Positions 12,730-26,140 are shown, counted from the stretch's first letter. The stretch: 64,000 bases of DNA from Cavenderia fasciculata (GCF_000203815.1 NW_004457695.1:1168054-1232053), one strand, 5' to 3'. Notes: generated by a model not told the origin, from the sequence alone. Program-made: numbers and translations.

Positions 12730-13680
12730 GCCATTTCACGACAATCGCAACCAAATAATCAACAACTTGTACACACTCCAAATCAATACCAACAACAATT
12801 TTACTTGCCTCAACAAAGCAGATCACAACATCAACAACTTGTACATGCTCCAAACAGCCAACCCTTTTTAGTTTATCCTCAATCACAACAATATCAACAT
12901 CAGCAACAACCAATGACTGGGCCTTCGATCATTCAACCAAATCAACAAAGCATAAAACAACAACAGCAACAACAATCCCAATATCAAAGCATAGTACAAC
13001 CTCTACCATTACAACCACAACTTGTACACGCTCCAAATGGCCAAACTTTTTTAGTTTATCCACAACAACAAGAACAAGCAACGATGATTTTACCCTATTA
13101 TCAACAACAACAATTTGGCACACCCCAACAAAGCATAGTACAACCTCAACAACACCAATCGTTACCCTTAAGTGATCAAATCTCAGGTCAACTCCATCAA
13201 CAACAGCTGCAACAACAACAACAAACCCTAATTGGAGGAATTGGTCAACCTCACCAGCAACAAATGATCGATTTACCGACAACAAATTATCAATACCAAC
13301 ATACAAATCAGCAACCCGTATGGTTAAACAACGCCGGTATTGTAATGGGTCAGCAACAAGAACATTATCAATATCAACAACAACAAGTGCATCAAAACCA
13401 GCAATCAAACTATAACAACTATGAAATTCAAAATACCTCATTTACAAATAATAATAATAATAATTACAATTATTCCAATGACAATCAATTTGTATCAACC
13501 ATACCTACCACCACCACCACAACTACTTTAAACAACGCGAATAACTATATTGTAAACGACCACAACATAACAGGAAATACATATACAACAACAACAACTG
13601 CACAACAACATCCTCAAATGATGTTACAACAACAACAACCATTCATTTGGGTCGAATCTTACAATCTAAATAATCAATAA
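9579..13680 (+). pseudogene. Double F-box-like/LRR-like protein gene with two frameshifts (copy 1)
   Basis: Three frames read head to tail: 9579 to about 10210, about 10211 to about 12670, and about 12670 to 13680. The product would have an acidic N-terminus (MKRKEREDVVDD), an F-box-like module (LPWFIIERILTLAS with ALVSKRVFELVS), leucine-rich segments, a second F-box-like module (LPNYVMRNIISMVW with LALISKDIFRFVS), more leucine-rich segments (PNLTKLDIRDC), and a long Gln/Asn/Pro tail with repeated LVHAPN...FLVYPQ units. The first shift is a 2-base excess in the T-run 10208-10212 compared with copy 2; the second fits a 1-base loss in the A-run 12669-12675. Both are homopolymers, so read error is possible and the gene may be intact. 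F-box proteins usually link substrates to SCF ubiquitin ligases; that role is inference. Confidence 0.65.
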
Positions 13681-14018
13681 CCAATATTCCAGTCACCTCC
13701 GATATCTTCTAATAATTATTAATGTACCTCGACGAGGATACCTTTCAAATCACAATTTAATCGCATTCTTTCAAGCTCTAAAAAAAATGGTTCATTAATA
13801 ATCATTGACAGTTCAGTACTACCACAACAATTGTGTGCCAGTATTCAATTTGGAAATGGAATACTATGATTTTGAAACTTTTATCGATGGACTAGCTCGT
13901 CGTTATTGTTAGAATCAAAGAATAAATTATTAAATAAAAACTTTTTTTTACTCTAGAGTACGAATTTCGTCATATTTTACTAACATAACGTGATACTTGT
14001 GATAGAAACAATAATGAA
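13681..14018 (+). other. Spacer with possible coding remnant
   Basis: A 338-bp gap between copies 1 and 2. Around 13825-13910 one frame reads NCVPVFNLEMEYYDFETFID and then GLARRYC before a stop, which looks protein-like and could be a relic of a tail domain of this family. The last 100 bp are AT-rich and similar in position to the promoter of copy 1. Confidence 0.3.
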
Positions 14019-15583
14019 ATGAAAAGAAAAGAAAGAGAGGACGAGGTGGATGATAATATTATCACCCTTGATGAAGAAGAAGAATATACAGAGGAAGAGT
14101 TAAAGACAATTTATCGAAAAGATATATGTTATCATCGATCTACAAATAAACAACAACATCTTACAACAAACAATAATAATGATAATAATAATAATGATAT
14201 AACATTAAAATATTATCATCATAGATATTTAGATGATTCAAGTGTTGGTGGTGTTGGTGGTACAGTGCTACCATGGTTTATCATCGAGAGGATATTGACA
14301 TTGGCATCATACAATGCAAATATTTGTACGTGTGTACACAATGATGCTCTACGAGATGTTATGGAGTTATTGGAAAGCAAACAATACGCACTAAATACTA
14401 TGAATACGAAAGGACTAGCTCAATTACAAATGCAACCAATAATAGAACAATCACTCTGTCGACAAGATATGTGTCCCATTCACCAATACAACTACGATAT
14501 GGGTCACCGATCACGACCCAACCTTTATTTAAGAAATTCAAATAATAATATCATTGGCAGGCGTCTCGATGATGGTAAATGATGGAAACGACAGTCATTG
14601 GCACTGGTATCAAAAAGAGTATTTGAATTGGTATCGACCACTCTCTTTACCAAAGATGGTGTTCATTTGGAACCGACCAAAGACACGTACAATCACATCC
14701 AAAACAAACATTGTGTTATCAAGAATCCAACCACTCTTTACTTGGTCAGACCCTTTCATGACTCATTTCACAAACCATTTTATGTTGACAATGAAGCATT
14801 GAAACGAGTAAGAAAGGTACACATCCAAGGTGCAGTCCCAACTAAACAACAACCTTTGGTAAAAGGTATTCTGACGATGCTATCGGATGCAATGCCCAAA
14901 CTCAGGAGTATTGTTCAGTATGAGAGAATCGACGTGGCTCTTCTCAGAGCAATACCAAACGCTCCCTTTACCAATCTCAGGTCGATCAATTTTCTCAATG
15001 CCACTCCCACAGAAATGGCTTTCAATCACATTGATAAATTACTTGTACCTGGTACTCGTATCACCAAGATACTACTTCCCTTTTTTTTTGACTGGAATGA
15101 CTTGGATAGGACGGTCAAACAAAAACTAAGAGTTATCTCTCTTTGCAAACAAGCTTCAATCGAATAGGCAAACCAAACAAGAAGATCTCCCAAAACTCAA
15201 GCATATATATTTTGTTGGTGGGCATTGGCAAAATCCAACAGCAGTACTGGTACCAACAAGTGTCGATAAACTTTCATTTGACACGAGACCAGGGAACGCA
15301 AAAGTACTCAATAACTTTCCAAATGTCACAATAGTCAGATTTAAACATATTGGATACGATCCTCAATCCCATTATACAGTTAATGGTTGTTACAATGGTG
15401 TCAATTTTAAACAAACCAATATTAAAAAAATTATTATTCATTCACCTTTTGATATTTTAAAAGGTGATGTTTCTCGATACAAAGAAATAGGTTACCAATT
15501 TATCGATTCAACATTGATAAATAATTTTAAAAAATTTATATTTAAAAAATTAGAGAATATTAATAATAATAATAATAATATAG

Positions 15584-15619
<36 letters not shown>

Positions 15620-16836
15620 TAGATAATATAGATCATTCAACTACCACAACAACAAATAATTTAATAACTAATAACAATAATTTTGAAAAAAGATTACCAA
15701 ATTATATTATGCGTAATATTATATCGATGGTTTGGAATCTAAGAGATAGATGTACATGTATATTTGAACAAAGTTTTATGAAAAGATTGGAACAACCTGG
15801 ATTGGAATTTTTAAAAGATAAGGAATTGATTCAACAATACTACTCTATCAAAAATGAATGTGCTGTTCATTTTTCAACAACAATAAGATTATTTATACCT
15901 CAACACCATACAATTAGAGAATCAACAAGATCAAAACTACAACTAGCACTAATATCTAAAGATATTTTCAGATTTGTATCTAATCATTTATTCAACAATA
16001 TTATATTACCCAATAATAATAATAATAATTATAATAATCAAAATATTATTAATAATAATAACTATCTTGCTCATCGAAACAATCTAAATTGTGTATTTAA
16101 AACCATTCGATCAGTTGTCTGTTACAACGCTAATAATAATGGTTTTAAATTTAATGAACAAGATTATCAAACAATTGCATCAATCAAGTACCTAAAAGCA
16201 ACGGAAATACCACCATTGTTTCCAAACTTGACCAAATTGGATATTAGAGATTGCTCGATTCCATACGATGCTCTAATATTTCCTAAACTAGCAGAGGCAT
16301 TAAAAGGAAAATCGATCACCAAACTCTACTTTCCATCAAACTGCATCAGTGCCTATTCGATACTATCTGAAGATATCAAGCTCTCTCTACGATGCATTGT
16401 AACCAATCTCTCACAAGATGTTAACTTGAACGAGTTTCCAAATTTGGTTGCATTGGTTGTAATGAATATTAGCTCAACTACAATTGATCAAACATTAAAA
16501 CTACCACCTAAAATCAAAAAGATTACAACAAATCAAGAAGGAATAATAAGAATCAATCCTACGGTTCCCACACTCAAGATATTATACAACGAGATGGAAT
16601 ATCATCAAATTCAACCTATGTTGAACAAATTATCATCTTTCAGCCAAATCTCAAAAGTTATCATTCAAATCAAATCGTATTGTGATCTTTACAACACACC
16701 TTCCGAGTCTTGTTTCCAACTCGATGGTAGTCTGTCCAAACAAATTTATTCACAACAGGGTAATACTTCCCAAGTCAACAATGTAATCTATCGAAGAAAA
16801 CAAAATATCAATATTGTCCATCTCAACAATCAATAG
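14019..16836 (+). pseudogene. Double F-box-like/LRR-like family member with nonsense and frameshift lesions (copy 2)
   Basis: Closely parallels copy 1 from MKRKERED on. In the first F-box-like module, a TGA at 14580-14582 stands where copy 1 has CGA (Arg in RWKRQSLALVSKR), so this is a substitution rather than a run-length difference. The frame then continues to about 15150, where a +1 shift is needed (before KQEDLPKLKHIYF) to reach the second module (LPNYIMRNIISMVW) and its leucine-rich segments. A further shift near 16815-16836 leads into the Gln-rich tail. An (AAT)n Asn tract at 15560-15620 separates the halves. Three lesions in contexts without long homopolymers argue for genuine decay, unless unusual introns are used. 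Confidence 0.7.
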
Positions 16837-16867
16837 ATAATAATATAAATAAATTAAATCAACCTCC

Positions 16868-16901
<34 letters not shown>

Positions 16902-18313
16902 ATCCCCTTACCACCAACACCAAAACCAACTCAGAAAAGAAATGCCAAAACCAAACGACAACAACCTCAACAACATCAACACCTACTACCTACAATTATT
17001 CAACAACAACAACCAGTTCAACAAGTCCACAATAATAATAATAATAATAATAGTGCGTTCCCAAATCAACCTCAGCAACCATCACCAATATATTCTAAAA
17101 ATGGATCATCGAAAGTGATTTGTCGATTTGTAAATCTAAATTTTAGATGGGATTCAAAAGTTTTAAACATCCCCATTCCAGATCAAGCAACTTTGGAGAT
17201 GGCTAAAATGATGTTTTATATCAAATTTGACCTTAAAAACTCACCAGAATACACCGAGAGTGAATACCAACACTTTAAGTTTTACTATAATGACCAACCA
17301 ATCCAATCCCATTCCAAGTTTATCTATGAATTCGATCTCCAAGATGGACACTTTATTCGAGCAGAGTGGGAATCAAAGTGGAAAACGGTGCAAGTGCAAG
17401 GTTTTGAAATGGAGATACTCTCTATGAGAATCCAAGACGACACTCTGCTCGAAGACATTGTCAAAGCCTATTTCCAGGGTTGCCCCCCACCATATGAATA
17501 CAAAAACTTGCGCGTAGAATACAACGGGGTTCGATTGGATCTTACTGGTGACGTTGGTAGCAGCCAAATCAAAAAAAACTCGTTCCTCAAAATTGTATCA
17601 TCCTCTGACATTATCCATGTGCATGTTATACCATCGTGGAACATTGGGGAAAAAGAAATCTATGCACTTCACAAACAGACCACAGTCCTTTCGAAATTGG
17701 TAGACTCTTTTCTCAAAAAGCACCAACTCCATCCCAGACAAATCAACTTTACAAGTGCCTCGACCGGTGCTGTGATCGATCCAAACAAACCATCACTCGA
17801 CCAAGGTCTTGAAATGGACTCTGTCATCCATGCCAATCTTATACTCTCAAGAATAGATGTAACCTACCAACCCCATACAGTACCATACTTGCTCAGCACC
17901 AATACTTGCTTTGAGTCTTTGATACAACGATTCTGCGAGAGACTCAATATCAATAGATCCACTGTGCAATTTGTTTATGACAATAAGAAATTGGTGCCAG
18001 AAGAAACACCAGAGCATATCAAGATGGGTCCACAGGCAAACATACAGGTTACATCAAACGGTACTACTGTTCAGCAATAGTTGAAGTAAGACTGATTGGA
18101 AAAGATGCAGGAAGCTATATCAAGATGCACACTCACAACCCTTTTCCACTCGAAATTCTCATGGACACCTTTTGTGATCAACACAAACTCAACAAACATG
18201 ATATCCTCTTTACTTTTAATGGCATTAAAATACAACCAAACGATACAATAGTAAGCATTGGCCTACGGGACTCTGATATTATTGAAGCGAGAACAATCCA
18301 ACACATTCATTAA
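16764..18313 (+). pseudogene. Gln-rich tail plus tandem SUMO/ubiquitin-like domains, no own ATG
   Basis: An open frame from 16764 to 18080 without any in-frame ATG at its head. It begins with Gln-rich sequence homologous to the tail of copy 1 (QHQHLLP, PTIIQQ) and runs directly into about four beta-grasp-like units: KVICRFVNLNF..., VQVQGFEMEILSMRI..., IIHVHVIPSWNI... and IDVTYQPHTVPYL.... A fifth (VEVRLIGKDAGSYIKMHTHN, then FTFNGIKIQPNDTI) follows in another frame from 18080 to 18313 after a shift near 18068-18080. The LFTFNGIKI and FVYDNKKLVPEETP segments resemble Rad60 SUMO-like domains. Lack of a start and continuity with copy 2 suggest it is the C-terminal part of the same gene, broken by frameshifts. 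SUMO-like identity is by eye. Confidence 0.55.
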
Positions 18314-18385
18314 CAATAAATGTAAACAGACGGTTGGGTGATTATAATGTTTAAAACTATAGGAGATATATTGATCATTGATTTA

Positions 18386-21042
18386 TTATTTTCTTTGATT
18401 CTTTACCTTGAAACCACCAGAGAAACCACCAGTATTAACATTCTTGCCCCATTTTTCACGATGTTGTTGTTGATGCTTTTGCATTGCATTACCATTGCCA
18501 TTATTACGATTTGAAAACATGACTTTATCAATATTCTTTGGATCAAATCTATTTTCATAAGAACCTTTACCATGAACCGATTCATATTCCATCTTTGATC
18601 TAAGATTATTTGATTTCATTTCGAAATGGTTGACATCAGAGACATCAATCTTTCTCTTTACCTTTTTAACTCTTCCCTTGTCCATTTCTTCGTCGTAATC
18701 ATCTTTTTGTCTTTGAACGAGTTTGAGAGATGGATCCATAAGTAGTTCATTTTGAGCCTTGACATTTTCATCTTGTTCTTCAATATCATCCCACTTGGCA
18801 ACATTTGAAATACCTCCAAACTGATTTGGTGATTGTCTTTGTGATTGTTTGGCCAACATTTTTCCAACATTTAATTGTCTATTTGCATTTGAGGCAGCCT
18901 TGGCATCAATCATTGATTGAATTTCAGATGTTGAAACCTTGTCTTCCCAATTTCTAACATTAACTGTAGAAGCATTTGGTTGATTCAACTTTTGTTTCTT
19001 TTTAATTTCTTCTTGTTCTTCTAGTTGTTGAATATCTTCCAATTCTTTTCTTTTTAATACAGTTGTTGGTTTTTCAGTTGGAACAACCTTTGTATTGCTA
19101 GTGACAGTAGTAACTGTTGAACTAGAACTACTAGTAGTTGTAGTAGAAGTAAAAGAGACACTACTCTTTATAAAGGTAGATGGTGAATTGACACGTCTAG
19201 AGTAGAAAAGAATATAGGCACGTTGACCTAGAGCCGTTGGTTGATTGACCGATGACACAAAATTATCATTCATATTGTGCCATAAATTAGTGGATCCCTT
19301 TACATAACAATAATAATGTCCACTATTAGTACTGCCTCCTGAATGAACCAATACTCCATATAAATCATAAACTGCATCTTTCTAAAAATAAAAAAAGAAA
19401 TAAATAAATAATTAATTAATTAAATATTAAATATTATTATTTTTCCTTTTTCTTTTCTGCTTACAGTAGAATTTGACATATAGGGAGATAAATCCAAAGT
19501 TGATTCATATTGAATTTGACGATTACTTTTTGAACCATTATAATTGAAACGTTTGAGTTGAATGGTAAGGATGGAAGGAGCAACATGAACAGTCATTCTT
19601 TTACTGGCACGAACCAATTTTTTACATTTGCAACATTTGTATTTGTTGGCACCGTCCAAATACTCGGCCTTTACAAATTGTTGCATTGCCTTTGTTATAC
19701 TATCCGATGTGTGAATATCAACTGAAAGATCCATAAATGGATCAAATGTGTTGGATTCGTACGAACATTGAGTACATTTGACTTGACTCTGTAGATAGCC
19801 ACCAAATATAGATCCAATGACAGTAGTCATAGAGTCACGTGGAGTAACAGATCCCTTGGCATATTTGGACAAGCAAACCTTTTGACAACCTTCCAAGATG
19901 AAACGGATAAACTCGTGAGAATCCTCTTGACGACCTAATCTAAATCCTGGTGCAAACTTTTTAAGATTGATAGCAATTTCCTTGGGAGTGATGGCACGAC
20001 CAACACCAGATGGTTCATGTGAACGAACAATATGACGTTCAAGTGAGCAGAATATACAAAATCCTTGTGTCTTGCAAGTCTTGGTATGTTCATGTGACAC
20101 CATATAGTTGTAGAGTGGTGGTGTATAGGTAAGACACTGAAGAACAGCGTTCATGAAACAAGTATTACCCAAATTCTCAAGACCAGGTCCAATCTTTTTA
20201 ACACCTTTCCATTCCATCAATGATGGTAACTTTTCAACATTGAATAATACTTTTTTGGGTGGATGTAAGATATTATCGTCAAGTGGCTCTGGTTTTTTGA
20301 CCATCTGTGTTTTAGTGGTTAATGAAGAGGATGATGAAGAAGAAGATGAAGTTGTAGTAGTTGTAGTTGTTGTTGTTGTAGTGGTTGAAATCATAGTCTT
20401 GTTGGCAAATGGATTTGGCAAAGTTGGAGTTGAGACTTGTTTGTTGATAGGTTGATACTTTTTCTTGAGCGCAGCATTTGGATCTACTTGTGTTGCCGAT
20501 TCTCTAAATACAATGGCACGATGTAATAATGGTTTTCCACTATGTTGGAGTGTTGTTTCCAGTTTGTTCTTTTTCTCCAACATTAATTGTTTACTCATTT
20601 GACCAAGTTGTTTTGTTTTGGCTTCTTGTTCTTTTTTCGCTTTCAAATCCATTGCAGATGTTTCCTTTTCCTCCTCTTCCTCGGTCTTTTCTTTTGTGTA
20701 TCTATCTTCCTCTTCTTCATCATCATCATCAACTTGCATTTTACCACTAATCTTATTATCATAATGAGTGATAACAGCAATTTCTTTTGTTTGTTGAGAT
20801 TTAATATTATTGATATTATCTTGTAATCTCTTTTTAATTTGTAATGTCTCTTTACTAATAGGTAATAGTTGTTGTTGATGTTGTTTAAATGATGATTTCT
20901 TTTGTCTTGCTATCTTTCTATTTTTCATCATTGCCACTGCTTTGTTTGGAGATGGAGAAGATAAAGATGAAGATATAGTCAAGTTCTTCTTTCCACCTGT
21001 CAACACAGGTGAAGTAGGAGGACTATCTATTGCTACAGGCAT
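18386..21042 (-). CDS. Ubiquitin-specific protease, USP36/42-like, 2 exons
   Basis: Exons 21042-19465 and 19381-18386 give 857 aa. The N-terminal 280 residues are basic/acidic low complexity with Thr and Ser runs. The USP catalytic domain begins at GLENLGNTCFMNAVLQC, with the nucleophile Cys at about residue 295, a CxxC zinc pair (VKCTQCSYES) and a second (YKCCKCKK), and the His box HSGGSTNSGHYYCYV with catalytic His at about 548. The intron falls between the LSPYMSNST segment and the His box. The tail is very basic and contains DDYDEEMDKGRVKKVKRK, which resembles the C-terminal motif of nucleolar USP36/UBP10-class enzymes. Function is deubiquitination, probably nuclear/nucleolar by analogy. 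It is convergent with the SUMO-like tail, only about 70 bp away. Confidence 0.85.
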
Positions 21043-21502
21043 AATAATAATAATATTATATATATAATAATATAGGTGAACTTATTTATCTCCCAACTTC
21101 GACACAAAGTTAGTGAATGTTTGGTAAAACAACCAACAACAACTTGCAAAATTAACCGAACGACGAAAAAAAAAAAAAAAAAACAAAGAAATGACTTGGA
21201 TAAAGTTAAAGTGGGTGGATCGATAATAATTGTGAGAGACCGTCACAAGAATTCATAACAATACCAGTAGTACGACCATAGAAAGGTGTGAATGAATAAA
21301 CAATTCATTCACTGCCCAATTTGACTAAACCAAGGACATTTAAATAAATCTAAAGCATGAATCTTTGGCAAAGATGATTATTCGTTTTTTTTTTTTAATT
21401 TTTGTTTTTTTTTTTTATGTAATGAAGACTCTAAAGACGAAAGATCACCTTTTCATTTTAGTAAAGAGCTCTTTTAACATATCTTACAACATATCTTCAA
21501 GA
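21043..21502. other. Divergent promoter region
   Basis: Between the head-to-head USP and acetyltransferase genes. Contains an A-run (21164-21183) and T-runs (21386-21418). An in-frame extension upstream of the acetyltransferase Met at 21503 (hydrophobic, FFFLIFVFFF) could be read from 21374 or 21422, but it looks like transcribed T-rich leader rather than protein. Confidence 0.4.
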
Positions 21503-21850
21503 ATGCAGTTCAATACAACAACAACAACAACAACAAAAGAGAGTAGTTCATTTGTAATTCGACCAATGAACGAATTTGACGTTAAAACTATATTTGATAT
21601 ACAAAAGGAAATGTTCCCAAGTGATGACTTTTTCGAAGAGTATCAAGTATTTTATACAAAGTTTTCATTGTTTCCACAAGGATGTTGGGTGGTCGATCGT
21701 ATAGAAGAAAGAAATGATGTAGAAATTTCAACCATGATTGCTCACATTTTCGTTCATCCATGGAGAAAAGATGAATTCCCACCTTTAAATAGTTTTGAAA
21801 AACTTAAAAAAGGTTATCAACCAATTAAAGATTTATTAATTCAAAATAAC

Positions 21851-21928
<78 letters not shown>

Positions 21929-22329
21929 TTTGAAAAAGATAATTTAGTATTTTATTTAAATGAATTGGGTGTAAGACCTATGGCTCGTGGTTATAATATT
22001 GGTTCTTTATTGGTTGAACATACTTTAAATTATGTTTGCAATTATCTCTCAATTCCTTTAGTGTATGTATAGAAATAATCAAACTATCATTGGTGGATAT
22101 TAATATTAATATCTTTATTTATTTTAGAACATTGGTATCAGTTCAAGGATCATCAAAATTTTGGGAATCATTACAATTCCAAATTGTACAATTAAACACT
22201 GAAAGAAGGGAATATCTAACCACCAATTACGGCAAAGATGCCAAGTTTATGAACCGCACCTTTATCCTATCACCGTACAACCAAAAACCATCACAAATTA
22301 AAAAAAAATTACTCTTGTCAAAGCTTTAA
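21503..22329 (+). CDS. GNAT-family N-acetyltransferase, 2 exons
   Basis: Exons 21503-22062 and 22128-22329 join through a GTATGT-AG intron (GT plus A completes Val) into 253 aa. The N-terminal part SSFVIRPMNEFDVKTIFDIQ is a classic GNAT beta1-alpha1, and the acetyl-CoA loop region reads LNELGVRPMARGYNIGSLLV, equivalent to the V-x-P-x-x-R/Q-G-x-G/I pattern of motif A. The C-terminal half (LVSVQGSSKFWESLQF) fits the last strands. A run of more than 25 Asn interrupts the domain just before motif A. The substrate is unknown. The start at MQFNTTTT was preferred because the upstream extension is hydrophobic and T-rich; an earlier start would add up to about 45 residues. Confidence 0.75.
21846..21928 (+). 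repeat. (AAT)n tract encoding poly-Asn
   Basis: An almost pure AAT trinucleotide array inside the acetyltransferase gene, in frame, encoding an uninterrupted Asn run between beta3-like and motif A segments of the GNAT fold. Typical of dictyostelid genes and likely length-variable between strains. Confidence 0.9.
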
Positions 22330-22572
22330 AAAAAGAACCTATCAAATCAAATCACCCATACTTTAAACACACCTAAACACATGCATGTTGCAACTTGGCA
22401 AGACGAAAAGAGAATTTAGTCTCTCTTTTTCCAAATTTATTTATTTATTTTTGTTTTTTTTGTTTCCCCTCAACTAATGGTACAGAAACATTTAAATAGT
22501 TTAAATTCTCAATCAAACCATTTCATTATCAATTAATTATCTATCTATCTATTTTCCATCATCATCATCATC

Positions 22573-24180
22573 ATGTTTAAATCTAAACCTATTTGTATTT
22601 TATTTATTTGTATTGTAGTGGTGGCTATAAATGCCTACAAAATCCAAACCAAATCACTCTTGACATTATTATCAGTTGATGAAATATCAAATCATCTATC
22701 ACAAGAAATCATCAATCAATTAGCCAATGAATTTGATATTTCCAAATCATTCAATTCCACCTCACCTCTTGAAAATCTTGATCATTTTGGTTTTATCGTT
22801 TCATCCTCTATCATTAATAATCCAACTCATGTTGATCAATTAATTAAACAAAAGAAACCAATTATCTTTATGTATGTAAAGAAAAGAAAAAGAAAAAGAA
22901 AAGATAATATATATTCATTCCCTCTAATTAATTATTTCTTTTTTTTCTTTTTCTTTTTTTTTTCTATATTTAAAGTAATTTAAATATTAAAGATAAAGAA
23001 TATTTTTGTACAAAAATAATGGGATGTAGTTTAAATCAAGGTGATAGAATCTTGGCATATATTCCAAAAAAGTTCCAAGGTAGAAATTCCTATTGTTTGT
23101 TGTCATGGCCAGAAGATGAACAACAAGAAACCAACAATCAAATGATCGAGTCTGCCGTAACCGATCATTTAATGGGTAAATTATTGGTTGGTGATTCACC
23201 CATCTCTAATCTCATCCCTCCATTAAATGACAGTATTCCATTTGGTTATTTTGAATTCTCAATCGTTGGCCAATTCACTCCTGCCCCAGTCTCTGGTGTC
23301 AATGTCCAATGGAATACATTATCTTTCCGTATTGATAATCATTTCTATATGTATAAAGATAATGTTTATGAAAATAATTATTTAGTATTATTACAAAGTA
23401 TGTAATTATAAATCAAAAAAAAAAACAAAATAATAATAATATATAATTAAACAATTTATTTTTCTATTTTCTATTTATTTAGATGGATATGTATCACCAT
23501 CAACAATGGCAGTGAATGATCTTTCAAAGGCATTGGGATTTTATCAATCATCATTCCAATTGACCAATGAAATCTTTTACAAGAATCAAACGTTGCCTTT
23601 GGATGGTACTTTTGGATTGGAATCGACTTCGCCAGCAACCGTCGATCAAAATCAACAAGTCACCAAATCAGCTACTACCACTACTCAAATTCATGTTGGT
23701 GTCACTGCAACTGGTTCGGGTGGTGATGGAAGTGCTAGTGTCACTCAGACCTTTGAAGCATCGACTGTCACTGTTCAAGACATTACCGACTATGGTATCG
23801 ATGAATTGACTGATCCAGTTAGTATGAATACTGGTTGGGTGTGGCACCAACAATTCCCATACGATGTCTATTCATTGGGATGGGAGAATTTTGGTGAATG
23901 GTGGAAACAAGCTTATGATCCAACCAACAGTAACAACATTATGCCAGTCCCACCCCTCTCTACCGAGACACTTCAATTCACATCGTCGTCTGTATGGCGT
24001 GCCGACTCTTCTCTCATCGATGAAAATGATGAACTCTTGGTAGAGTTTGATTTCAATATCCAACATGTTGCCTCCCTCATTGCCATGCCCCACTTTTATG
24101 ATAGTCATCATAAATTATTCTATCTTGACTATAACCCAGTCTATGGTGCTATCATCAATGCCAATTTTAATTTAGATTAA
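22573..24180 (+). CDS. Secreted protein of unknown function, 3 exons
   Basis: Exons 22573-22871, 22976-23397 and 23483-24180 give 472 aa. Residues 1-21 form a signal peptide (ICILFICIVVVAINA core). The middle exon carries a Cys pair (YFCTKIMGCSLNQGD) and the last exon a Thr/Gly/Ser-rich, beta-prone stretch (near residues 295-330) followed by a Trp/Tyr-rich region (GWVWHQQFPYDVYSLGW). No transmembrane anchor or GPI signal is obvious at the C-terminus. I do not recognise the family; the composition fits an all-beta secreted protein. Both introns end in typical T-rich acceptors. Start is the first Met and gives a good signal peptide. Confidence 0.75.
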
Positions 24181-24602
24181 ATAATAATAAACATATAATT
24201 TATTATAAATTATCATCAATCCCAAACAAACTAATTCATTCACTCTTCTTTGAGTTTAACTAACTACTAACTAAACTATTAATTGATTTCAACCGAACTG
24301 ATAAAAAATAGATCACAGTATTATAATAACTATAAAGGTTTTTGAATTGGTAGGTAGATGTACATATCCCCATCTCGATCCCTACAAACATTGCACTTTC
24401 AAGCATGCTAAACCTCTCCCTTCCAAAATTAGCCAATAAAAATCTTTGAAAAAAAAACAAAAACCAAACCCAACCCAACTTTTCAAACCCAACTCTATTT
24501 AATTTTTACCTTTTTTTTCTGAACCGACTACTATTTAAAGTTCATCCTGCAGGATATTCTATTCAATATATTTAAATAATATAATAAATAATAATTTCAA
24601 TC
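24181..24602 (+). promoter_or_regulatory. Actin gene upstream region
   Basis: A 422-bp spacer before the actin gene. It holds a T-run around 24510-24520, a TATTTAAAG element near 24532-24540 that could serve as TATA box, the palindromic CCTGCAGG at 24546-24553, and an AT-only leader immediately before the ATG. Assignment is by position and composition only. Confidence 0.4.
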
Positions 24603-25821
<1,219 letters not shown>

Positions 25822-26140
25822 ACTTTTTATTTATTCTCTCTTTTAAAAATATTGTTGTAAATTAATAAATCCCTTAAAATCAATCCCAATAATCTGAACG
25901 AGTAGATTTTATCCTCGTTTAGTATGGGTTGTATATACACAAACTAAAAAAAATATAATATAATAATAGTTTTTTTCTTTGACTATAAATCTCTTTATCT
26001 GGTGTATAGATATTTCAAGTTTTGTGATTTACAAAACTACCAATGTACAAAGATTTATATTAACAAAGAAACAAATGACTGTTATTATTTAATCTTTCCC
26101 AATAAATTATTATTGTTTTGTTATATATGTAAAGGTCTTT
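25822..26140. other. Shared 3' region of actin and Arp11 genes
   Basis: A 319-bp convergent intergenic stretch, AT-rich, with an AATAAA at 25864-25869 about 45 bp after the actin stop that is a plausible polyadenylation signal. No open reading frame of interest. Confidence 0.5.
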
